The notes under the pieces are model-generated. The model searched no databases, was not told the origin of the DNA, and worked only from the letters and a program-made list of their open reading frames with translations. Below are positions 51,925-59,541 of a DNA stretch of 64,000 nt, piece by piece. Numbering within the stretch: position 1 is the stretch's first letter; every line of letters starts with the position of its first letter. The translations under genes and the position numbers were made by a program. Origin of the DNA: JANWYQ01 sp034432445 (GTDB lineage Bacteria > Chloroflexota > Anaerolineae > JAAEKA01); NCBI GenBank assembly GCA_034432445.1, contig DAOUBX010000204.1, forward strand, positions 3,184-67,183. The letters run 5' to 3'.

Positions 51925-53196
51925 TTAGGCAGGGTGGTGCGCTGCTGTACCGGCTTCGTGCTCCGCCGCCAGCAGGGCTACAGCCACTGCAGTGCCCCAC
52001 AAGGCCCAAACCAGGAAGGCTGGCCGCGTGTTCCAAGTCACGGCGTCGAGCAGGCCGTGGATCAGCGCCGCGCACAGCCCGGCTACTGCGCCGCGCTGCA
52101 GCCAGATTAGCTCCGATGCAGCCGAGTGGGACAGGGAGCGCAGGGAGCGATCGGCCAGCGCCACGGTGATCAAGCTCATGCTGACGAAAGCGATCAACCC
52201 TGGTAAACCCAAGTCAACCGCCACTTGCAGCCAGAGGTTGTGCGCGTGGGGAATGGTCGTGTCGGGCCCAAACAGAAAGTAAGGGTAGAGCAAGGGGATG
52301 ACGCTTTGGAATGTGCCCATCCCGATGCCGGTGAAAGCAAAGTCCTGAATGGCATAGAGTGCGCGCGACCACACTTCCAACCGGCCATCCAACCCGCTCA
52401 GCGCATCAGCGGAGGTAGTCGATGTCAGCATCGTGTCGAGCCGACCTTGCCACACGAGCACGGCCAGCGCCAAGACGACCAGTGGCGCCAGCAGCCATAG
52501 CCAACGCCACCGCAGCACAAGCAGGACGAATAAGGCGCCGGCGGCAGCAATCCAGGCCCCGCGCGACTGGGTTAGCGCTAGCACGGCCAGCACTCCTACC
52601 GCCGCCCCTGCGCCCAGGAGGCGCAGTAACCAACGGCGGCGTGGCCATGGCGCCGCGGCCCAGGCAAGCGTGAGCGGCCACAAGGCCACCAGGATGCCCG
52701 CCAGCACGTTCTCGTTCACGGCCATGCGCAGAGACATGGCACGGCTTTCACTGGCGCCGCGCAGTACTGCCGGGACAGCAAAGGGTAGGGTGCTCCCCCG
52801 CAACCAGAGCACAGCCAGGCCGGCCAAAGTGACGCCGGCCACAGCCAACCCGGCCCACGCCCAGCGGGCTCGGCTGGCTGACCGCGTCCACGTCACCAAC
52901 GTCCAAAAAGCCACCACTTGCGCAGCAAACAAGGCGAGAGCTGTGCGCGTCAACTGGGGTGCAGCGGTGGCCCACAGCGTGATGGGCGCCATCGCCAGCC
53001 AGATCAGCCAGGGCCACGCCAAGGGCGTGCGCCGCAGCCAGATGCCGCTGGCCCAGCCAGCCCAGATCCACAAGACCAACAGCACGGCCAGCCCCACCGG
53101 CCAGTACCGGCCGTCTGACCACACGAACGGTAGCAACGCCAGGCCCGCCCACAGGGGGCGCAGACGTTCCAGCGTACAACCGATGGCGCGCAGCAT
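51925..53196 (-). CDS. O-antigen ligase family membrane protein
   Basis: 423 aa with about eleven membrane helices. The Wzy_C core is clear: LALTQSRGAWIAAAGALFVLLVLRW, then GLDGRLEVWSRALYAIQDFAFTGIGMGTF, then IPHAHNLWLQVAVDLGLPGL, where the His is the likely functional residue. It should polymerise or transfer glycans outside the membrane. It follows the Wzz/BY-kinase gene on the same strand, but a terminator lies between, so it must have its own promoter, which I could not locate. The first ORF of this class in the window is at 20938; this one has no TPR tail. Confidence 0.9.
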   Translation of the reverse strand: MLRAIGCTLERLRPLWAGLALLPFVWSDGRYWPVGLAVLLVLWIWAGWASGIWLRRTPLAWPWLIWLAMAPITLWATAAPQLTRTALALFAAQVVAFWTLVTWTRSASRARWAWAGLAVAGVTLAGLAVLWLRGSTLPFAVPAVLRGASESRAMSLRMAVNENVLAGILVALWPLTLAWAAAPWPRRRWLLRLLGAGAAVGVLAVLALTQSRGAWIAAAGALFVLLVLRWRWLWLLAPLVVLALAVLVWQGRLDTMLTSTTSADALSGLDGRLEVWSRALYAIQDFAFTGIGMGTFQSVIPLLYPYFLFGPDTTIPHAHNLWLQVAVDLGLPGLIAFVSMSLITVALADRSLRSLSHSAASELIWLQRGAVAGLCAALIHGLLDAVTWNTRPAFLVWALWGTAVAVALLAAEHEAGTAAHHPA

Positions 53197-53286
53197 GACC
53201 CAGGATACCTTCAGTATGTAGGGATAGAGAGGATGGAGAAAGAGGTACTACGGCAGCACATGGTCGATAGCCCGGCGCAGAGGGGG

Positions 53287-53342
53287 CAAAACAACAAGCG
53301 CGCCTGCGCGGGAGTCGAGTCACGTCAAGGCGCGCCTGTTGT
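53287..53342 (-). terminator. Terminator of the BY-kinase gene
   Basis: ACAACAAGCGCGCCT (53291-53305) pairs with 53328-53342 in 14 of 15 positions, loop 22 nt. On the minus strand the stem runs into TTGTTGTTTTG. It lies 32 nt after the BY-kinase stop and before the O-antigen ligase gene. Confidence 0.75.
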
Positions 53343-53373
53343 GTCAGGGTCGACAGATGCAGTCGTGGCTCGC

Positions 53374-55047
53374 TCAGGTGGCCTGGCTGGTGGCCTTAGG
53401 CGACCGTGCGCGTCGCAGTCTGCCGGCGCCAGACCCCTTATCGCTGGGGCCATCCTGCTCGTCGCCTTCGTTGTAGCGGCTGGCGTAGTAGTAGTAATAG
53501 TAGTAGTACTGGCCGCTCTTGCGTTCCGTCAGTTTGTTCAGCACAATGCCCAAAGGACGAGTGCCAACGCTGTCCAGTCGTTCAATGGCGCGGATTAGCA
53601 TGTCGAAGCGGGTCTCGCCAGCGCTGGCAACGAGAATGAGGCCATCGACCTGGCTGGAAAGTATGGCTGCGTCGGCCACGGCCAGCACAGGGGGGCTGTC
53701 GATCAGAAGGATATCGTAACGCTCCCGCAGGATGTGGAGCATCTCCCGCATGCGTTCGGATCCTAGCAACTCAGCCGGGTTGGGTGGAATGGGACCGGTG
53801 GTGAGCACGTACAGGTTGTTGTGGCCAGCGTCCTGAATGAAATCGTCCAGGTGGTCGCCGTGCTGCAGCAGGGCATTGGTCAATCCGATGCTATTGGGCA
53901 GTTGGAAGAGCTTGTGAAGGTTTGGCCGCCGCAGGTCGGCATCCAACAGCAGGACGCGATTGCCGGCTTGGGCCAGGACCATGGCCAGGTTGGCGATCGT
54001 GGTGCTTTTGCCCTCGCCGGGGCCGGGACTGGTGACCATCAGTGTGCGCAACGGTTTGTCTAGCGACGAGAACTGCAAGTTCGTCCGCAACACGCGGTAG
54101 GCTTCCGCAGCGGGTGAGCGCGGGGCAGTCACCGCCACCAGGCGCTTCTGCGGCGAGTCGCCATCCAACGCAACAACGGCCGCCAGGGTCGGCAAGTTAG
54201 TGACGTCGCGCACGTCGTCAGGGCTCTTAATCGTGTCGTCGAGGTATTCGATAAGGAATGCCGCTCCGATCGCCAGCATGGCTCCCACGATGGCTGCCAG
54301 CAGGGCGTTGAACAACGGACGGGGGCGAATGGGGTTGATCGGCGTCAGGGCCGGCGTGGCCAAAACGATGTTGTCAAGGGTCTGGGCTTCGGATAAGCGC
54401 AGCTCGGCCAGGCTGTTGAGCAATGAGCTGTAAGCGGCTTCGTAGCGCTTGAGCGCGCTTTGCAGCCTGTTCAGCTCGGCCTGTTCCTCGGGCGTCTGGG
54501 CGTTGGCCAGGCTGCTTATCGCTTCTTGCGTCGCCGTCATATCACTCTCGACAGACTGCAGCTCTGCCTGCAGTTCTCGGCGGGTCACCTCGTAGCGCTC
54601 GCGTTGGCGCTCTTGATTGAGGCTCTTGAACACCTCCGGCATGACGTTGGCTAAACGCGCTGCTACTTCGGGGCTGTTGGATTGGACCTGTAGATCGACC
54701 AGCTGCGTGTCGCGAATCGGGTTGACGGTGATCTCAATCTGGTATTGCTTTTGCAACGTGCGGAAGTCACCGCCGAATCCCAGCTGATCGGCGGCTTTCT
54801 CCAGGGTTGGCCAGTCCTGCAATAACTCGGCATAAGTGCGCGCCACGCGTTCGCTGGTCAGGATGTCGGCGTACTCGGTACCGCGCACCGGAGAGCGCGC
54901 CTGGTTGATGAGCACGGTGGCGGTGGCCTGGTAGATCGGCGTCTGTTGGCGGCTGATGACGTAGGCGGTTACACCGGCGATCACCGTGCACGCAAAGATG
55001 AGGCGCAGCCATTTGCGCAGCAGGGTCACATATTGTCGCAATTCCAT
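53374..55047 (-). CDS. Wzz-type chain-length protein fused to BY-kinase, octatyrosine tail
   Basis: 557 aa. N-terminal Wzz domain with two membrane helices (about 15-32 and 238-260) flanking an extracytoplasmic coiled coil. The C-terminal bacterial tyrosine kinase has Walker A GPGEGKST (near 340), A' LLLDADLRRPN and Walker B ILLIDSPPVLAVADA. The C-terminal tyrosine cluster is GQYYYYYYYYASRYNEG: eight tyrosines in a row. BY-kinases control exopolysaccharide length by cyclic autophosphorylation of this tail. AAAGGA precedes the ATG; promoter at 55134-55162. Confidence 0.95.
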   Translation of the reverse strand: MELRQYVTLLRKWLRLIFACTVIAGVTAYVISRQQTPIYQATATVLINQARSPVRGTEYADILTSERVARTYAELLQDWPTLEKAADQLGFGGDFRTLQKQYQIEITVNPIRDTQLVDLQVQSNSPEVAARLANVMPEVFKSLNQERQRERYEVTRRELQAELQSVESDMTATQEAISSLANAQTPEEQAELNRLQSALKRYEAAYSSLLNSLAELRLSEAQTLDNIVLATPALTPINPIRPRPLFNALLAAIVGAMLAIGAAFLIEYLDDTIKSPDDVRDVTNLPTLAAVVALDGDSPQKRLVAVTAPRSPAAEAYRVLRTNLQFSSLDKPLRTLMVTSPGPGEGKSTTIANLAMVLAQAGNRVLLLDADLRRPNLHKLFQLPNSIGLTNALLQHGDHLDDFIQDAGHNNLYVLTTGPIPPNPAELLGSERMREMLHILRERYDILLIDSPPVLAVADAAILSSQVDGLILVASAGETRFDMLIRAIERLDSVGTRPLGIVLNKLTERKSGQYYYYYYYYASRYNEGDEQDGPSDKGSGAGRLRRARSPKATSQAT

Positions 55048-55133
55048 GACGGGTCCTTTGACTGTCCGAATATCTGAAGAAGAGCTGAGAGTAGTCGCCT
55101 GAGGTAAGCCCAGGCGTCGCTACGCGGTAGCCT

Positions 55134-55162
55134 ATTATCTCTACAATTGCCCTTGTTGCCAA
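55134..55162 (-). promoter_or_regulatory. Promoter of the BY-kinase gene
   Basis: On the minus strand: TTGGCA (55162-55157), 17-nt spacer, GATAAT (55139-55134). It overlaps the last codons of the epimerase gene. The 80-nt leader can form a CGCCTG/CAGGCG stem (55099-55120). Confidence 0.7.
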
Positions 55163-56088
55163 GCTAGCTGTGCCGCCAATCCATCGGCAAGGGCGACCGC
55201 AGGCTGCCAACCGAGCAGGAGACGAGCCTTGCTGGTGTCACCGGCCGTGTGACGTGCATCGCCGAGTTGTCGGGCCTCCCGGCGCACGTGCGCCGGCCGA
55301 TCAGCCAGATGAGCCAGCAGATCAAGCACCTGGTTGACCGACGCCTGACTGCCGCCGCCGATGTTGAAGACTTGGCCGACCACCGGCTGTTGAACTGCCA
55401 GTAAGTTAGCTGCGACGACATCGGCCACAAAGGTGAAATCGCGCGTCTGCTCGCCGTCGCCGTAGACAGTAATGGTCTTGCCGGCCAACAGCGCACGAAT
55501 GAAGCGGTGAAAAGCCATGTCTGGTCGCTGTCGCGGTCCGTACACCGTGAAATAACGCAGGCTCACCGTCGGCACGCCGGCCGTGCGCCAGTACAGCCAG
55601 CAAAGATGCTCGCCAGCCAACTTGGTCACGCCATAGGGAGAAATCGGCTGCGGCAGCACATCCTCGGGCGTAGGAAGGGTTTCGGCATCGCCGTAGATGG
55701 ATGAAGATGACGCATAGACAAAGCGCCGCACCGTCACGGTGCGGCAAGCTTCCAGCAAGCGCTGAGTGGCCAACACATTGTTTTGCGTGTAAACCTGGAA
55801 CGTTGCGCCCCAGCTAGTGCGCACACCCGGCTGCGCTGCGCTGTGAAAAATGATCTCGCAGCCCTGCTCGCGCAGCAACTTGGGTATGTCCAGCGTCAGC
55901 AGATCACCGACAACCAACGTGAAGCTGGGCTGATGGAGCAGGCCAGCCAGGTTGTGCTCTTTGACGGCGCGAGAATAGTAGTCGGTGAACGCATCGACGC
56001 CAACCACGCGATGGCCTTCCTGCAGCAAGCGTTCCGCCAGATGAGAGCCGATGAAGCCGGCGACGCCGGTGACGAGACAAACAGCCAT
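55141..56088 (-). CDS. NAD-dependent sugar-nucleotide epimerase/dehydratase
   Basis: 315 aa extended SDR. NAD site TGVAGFIGSHLAERLL at the start, catalytic triad Ser in YASSSSIYG and YxxxK in YGVTKLAG, and a GDGEQTRDF block for the nucleotide sugar. This is the UDP-glucuronate or UDP-glucose 4-epimerase type, supplying an activated sugar for the polysaccharide cluster. ATG 56088 is six bases after an extended -10 box, so it is predicted to be translated from a leaderless mRNA. Confidence 0.93.
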   Translation of the reverse strand: MAVCLVTGVAGFIGSHLAERLLQEGHRVVGVDAFTDYYSRAVKEHNLAGLLHQPSFTLVVGDLLTLDIPKLLREQGCEIIFHSAAQPGVRTSWGATFQVYTQNNVLATQRLLEACRTVTVRRFVYASSSSIYGDAETLPTPEDVLPQPISPYGVTKLAGEHLCWLYWRTAGVPTVSLRYFTVYGPRQRPDMAFHRFIRALLAGKTITVYGDGEQTRDFTFVADVVAANLLAVQQPVVGQVFNIGGGSQASVNQVLDLLAHLADRPAHVRREARQLGDARHTAGDTSKARLLLGWQPAVALADGLAAQLAWQQGQL

Positions 56089-56094
56089 AACAGC

Positions 56095-56103
56095 ATTATA
56101 GCA
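56095..56103 (-). promoter_or_regulatory. Extended -10 promoter, leaderless start of the epimerase gene
   Basis: On the minus strand TGC-TATAAT (56103-56095), six bases, then ATG at 56088. No -35 box is obvious, typical for extended -10 promoters. The predicted first transcribed base is the A of ATG. Confidence 0.75.
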
Positions 56104-56138
56104 CACAGGCCGCGGTCTCGGCGAGCGCGATCCCCTGT

Positions 56139-58403
56139 TTAGGGCGCAGTTGAAAGGGGGTAAAGGTTGCGTAACGCCGGATCGCCGAGCAGGTTAAAGG
56201 TGCGGATCATATCCGGATTGCCGCCGGCCTGGGCCAGATCACGCTTTGTGGCCTGGATCACCTCGCCCAAGGTGGTGAACTGCCCCCCCAGAAGATGCTC
56301 ATAGAAGCTGATGGCCACTGGGGTCTGTTCATAAGTTACCCCTTCGCTGGATGGCATGAACGCGGCGACTGCGCCGCCTTCCGCCCACAGAAAAGCCTCG
56401 GCCAGCGATTGCGTTGTCGGATGCTGAAAGAAGCCGGTCAAGCAGGTGAGAGCCGTGACAATCGGCAGCCGATCGCTGTTGCGCAGGCCGGCAGCGTCTT
56501 CGCTGCTCAGCAATTGACCGGCCCACCAACGCGGGCTGCCGTGGCCCACGTAGTTCACTAACCCCACACCGCGGGCCAGAGCGTTGAACAACTGACTGCG
56601 GGCAGCCTCGGGGTTGGCCATGGCCGGGTCTGCCAAGTCCATGCTCTCCACCCGATAGCCAGCCGGCGTCAAAACCTCGTCGGCAATGCGTTGGGAAGCT
56701 GTGGCAAACTCGGCCTCCTTGTCGGCTATCAACAGGGCATCGTGCAGCCAAGGAGCATCACGCGTCACCTTCTCGTAAGCGATGATCTTGGTCGTAATCG
56801 CAGCGATTTCCTGCGCTGTGCGCGCCGGCAGCCGGCCCACCGCCAACTCCGGTGAGAGGTCATCGTCGAGATCGGCGTAGCAGTGGTCGCTGGCCGTCTC
56901 ACCGACGAAGTGGGTTTCCACCAGACACGTAGGCGTTAGGTCAGCGTCGCGCACGGCCGGACCGCTGTAGCCGCGCGGGTCGTAAGTGGCGTCGCCGACC
57001 AACAACACAAAACGCGGGGGCGTTGACCACTGTTCGCTGGCAAAACGCAGGAAGTTGCGTATGGCCTCTGGTCCGCGCTGGCCGCCTGCGAACTGTTCAT
57101 AGATGGCTTCCACGTCGGCTGTGACAGGTGTTAGGCCGTTTGCTTGGCGCCAGTCGCGCAGAGATTGCGTCGCCGCCAACAGCTGTGATGGCCCGATGAC
57201 CACGTAGTCGCCGCCGACCATCTGACGCAGGTCGTCTGGCTGCGGCGCCACGACGCGCGCCGGTCGCCGCAGGCCCTCCATGCTCGCCACCGCATAGCGG
57301 CGCAGCGTATCGCCTGTGGCTGTCGCATCGGCAAACGCCAGCCCCGTGGCATCAGCCTTGAGTAGTTGCTGATCGCGCAAGAGCTGCACCGGATGTAGCG
57401 CGTCGCTGACATCCCACAAGAGCACCGTGCTTCCTGCCTTGAAACCACCGAGCACGAAGCTGCCAGGCGCAGCGCTGAACTCAAGTGCGTTGTCTTGGGC
57501 GGTCAGCCCTTGTGGATAGATAAGCTGCAACCAATCGGGGTAGTTTTGCTCGATGCGCGCGCCGGTATCCCCTGGCGCACGCAGCACGAGTGCGTTTTCG
57601 CCGGGCTTGAGCAGCCCTGCCGGCGCCTCAGCCTGGATCGACCAAAATCCCTGCCCTTCGTGGAAACCCTCGCCCAGCGTCTGGCCGTTCAACGCCAACA
57701 CGACATGATGATCGGGGTCGGCCTCCAGCGAGGCCGTGTTGGCCCACAGGCGGATATGCAATTCGGCCGGCCCGTTGGCCGGGTTGGTTACCACCAAGGG
57801 CAGCGTGAGCTCGCGGCCGCCCAAGAGGACATCGCCCAGCCACTTGTCGCTGGCAGGGGCCGCCAGCAGCGCAGCGCCGTCGTCTGTGGGCACATCGACG
57901 GGCAGTCGCGAGCTGTAGGTTTGGTGCCACTCCACCGTTTGTACAGCAGCAGCGACGGTCTGCGCCTCGCCCGAGGCCGGGCCGACAGCCCGCGCCGTGG
58001 GGCGCAAGCCTCCTTCCGGCGCTACATCGAGCCAGTAGACCTGCTCGGCGCTGTAAGGATTGTCGCTGGCCTCGGCGTAGAACACCAGGTGCAAGTCTTG
58101 ACCCTCGCCCAGCGGCAGGAGCGGCACCGGCCGCTCTCCCCGGCGCAGTTGCCAAAGGTCCGGGGGTGTTTGGCGCACATCGACGCCTGCCTGCCGCAGG
58201 TTTTCGGCGGTGATTGCCGTCAGCCCAGACTCACGGGTGATGATTTTCAACGGCAAGGCGGCAGCCATTGCCGGCTGCGCCGCATCCCGTGGGGTGGTGC
58301 CGGTCGGCGAGAGCCCAGCCAGGGCCGCCGCGCCCACAGCCACAACCAGCAAGACTAGCGCTGCTAGGGCTAGCCAGCGCAAAGGTGGGGGGGAGAGAGA
58401 CAT
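56139..58403 (-). CDS. C25 (gingipain-type) cysteine peptidase, membrane-anchored
   Basis: 754 aa. An N-terminal hydrophobic segment (about 8-30) anchors or exports it. The C25 domain covers about 380-740: FVLLVGDATYDPRG, ELAVGRLPARTAQEI, catalytic His in VNYVGHGSPRWWAG, catalytic Cys in VTALTCLTGFF, and FNLLGDPAL at the end. Beta-sandwich domains precede it. C25 proteases cut after Arg or Lys and process surface proteins or secreted substrates. It is last of the coupled HprK-PqqD-C25 operon, 10 nt after the surface-protein gene's start-stop junction. Confidence 0.9.
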   Translation of the reverse strand: MSLSPPPLRWLALAALVLLVVAVGAAALAGLSPTGTTPRDAAQPAMAAALPLKIITRESGLTAITAENLRQAGVDVRQTPPDLWQLRRGERPVPLLPLGEGQDLHLVFYAEASDNPYSAEQVYWLDVAPEGGLRPTARAVGPASGEAQTVAAAVQTVEWHQTYSSRLPVDVPTDDGAALLAAPASDKWLGDVLLGGRELTLPLVVTNPANGPAELHIRLWANTASLEADPDHHVVLALNGQTLGEGFHEGQGFWSIQAEAPAGLLKPGENALVLRAPGDTGARIEQNYPDWLQLIYPQGLTAQDNALEFSAAPGSFVLGGFKAGSTVLLWDVSDALHPVQLLRDQQLLKADATGLAFADATATGDTLRRYAVASMEGLRRPARVVAPQPDDLRQMVGGDYVVIGPSQLLAATQSLRDWRQANGLTPVTADVEAIYEQFAGGQRGPEAIRNFLRFASEQWSTPPRFVLLVGDATYDPRGYSGPAVRDADLTPTCLVETHFVGETASDHCYADLDDDLSPELAVGRLPARTAQEIAAITTKIIAYEKVTRDAPWLHDALLIADKEAEFATASQRIADEVLTPAGYRVESMDLADPAMANPEAARSQLFNALARGVGLVNYVGHGSPRWWAGQLLSSEDAAGLRNSDRLPIVTALTCLTGFFQHPTTQSLAEAFLWAEGGAVAAFMPSSEGVTYEQTPVAISFYEHLLGGQFTTLGEVIQATKRDLAQAGGNPDMIRTFNLLGDPALRNLYPLSTAP

Positions 58404-58413
58404 ACGGTCGGCT

Positions 58414-59541
58414 CTAGCTCCGGCTGTTGCGCGTGCGCAGCCACAAGACGACGATGACTGCCAGGAGCAGTGCGGCAGCGCCCAGAGCCAGGACGGCGAT
58501 CACCGCCAACAGAGCGCCTGTGTTGCTGTACGGCTCGGCAGCGGCAGGGCGGGGGGTGGGCCGCGGCGCGCGCGTGGGCAGCGTGCCGGCTGCGGCCACC
58601 GGCTGCGGCGTGGCAGTTGGCGCTAGAGCCTGAGCGCTCGGTGCAGGGGTGGTCTCCAGGCGTTCAAACACCGCGGTAGGCAAGGGCGACTCGCCCGGCA
58701 CCGTCACAGCGCCAAGATCGCCTTGCTGCGGCGATGCAGTCGGGACGTCTGTCGGCGGCGGCGCGCTGATTGGGGCCAGGCTTTCCGCAAGGGGGACGGG
58801 CGTCGCCGTGGGCGCGGCCGGCGGCGGGACTGTTGGCACAGGCGTGGCGGTAGGGGCAACGGTCGGCTGGCTGGGCGGCGGCGGCACCGGCGTCGCCGTC
58901 GCCGCAACCGGGCCCGACGGGTTGGACGTCGGCGTGGGCGCAGGCGGTGTGTTAGTGGGCGGCGCAGCGGTAGGTGGCGGTGTGTTGGTGGGCAACACGG
59001 CCGTGGGCGACGGGGTGTTTGTGGGCGGCACGCCGGCCGCTTGGGTAGGCGTGGCGGTTGCCGTCGGCGTACTGGTCGGCTGGACTTGACCGGGTGTTAC
59101 TGCCGGCGGGTCCGACCGGTACACGGTCTGCGATCCGCGCAGGTCGAAGGACACGAGGGTGTAGTAATACGTGGTGCCAACTTGCACGCTGGTGTCGGTG
59201 TAGGAATAGTAGCCGCCGGAGAACTCGTCTTGCGGCGGAAAATCGCCGGATAGAAGGATGCCGCGCGTGGGGTCGTTGGCAATCTCGCTGCGATAGAGTT
59301 GGAACCCGCCGTGATCGACCTCGGTTCCAGTCTCCCACTCCAGGAAAACACTGGTCGCCTGCGCTTGGGCGCGGAAATAGCGTAGCGTAACCGCATTGGG
59401 CGAGTCGGCCAGCGCTGACGGCAGGCCGCTGAGCCACATCAGCAAGCAGATGACAATCACCGCCAAACCGTTGCGCCGGGCACTAGGTTGCCCAAGCCAG
59501 CTAGAAAAAACCACTCTGATCATAAGAGCCGGATCATTCAC
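58414..59541 (-). CDS. Surface protein with Fn3-like domain, TP-rich stalk and C-terminal anchor
   Basis: 375 aa. Signal peptide (about 23-46), a small Fn3-like domain (about 50-150: VFLEWETGTEVDHGGFQLYRSE, the standard start of this family), then about 180 residues of Thr/Pro/Ala repeats. A single C-terminal helix (about 345-368) with Arg-rich tail follows. This is a wall-spanning stalk protein anchored in the membrane. It sits between two C25 proteases, so it may be their substrate or scaffold (inference). GTG 59541 directly follows the upstream stop; ATG 59523 is an alternative. Confidence 0.82.
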   Translation of the reverse strand: MNDPALMIRVVFSSWLGQPSARRNGLAVIVICLLMWLSGLPSALADSPNAVTLRYFRAQAQATSVFLEWETGTEVDHGGFQLYRSEIANDPTRGILLSGDFPPQDEFSGGYYSYTDTSVQVGTTYYYTLVSFDLRGSQTVYRSDPPAVTPGQVQPTSTPTATATPTQAAGVPPTNTPSPTAVLPTNTPPPTAAPPTNTPPAPTPTSNPSGPVAATATPVPPPPSQPTVAPTATPVPTVPPPAAPTATPVPLAESLAPISAPPPTDVPTASPQQGDLGAVTVPGESPLPTAVFERLETTPAPSAQALAPTATPQPVAAAGTLPTRAPRPTPRPAAAEPYSNTGALLAVIAVLALGAAALLLAVIVVLWLRTRNSRS

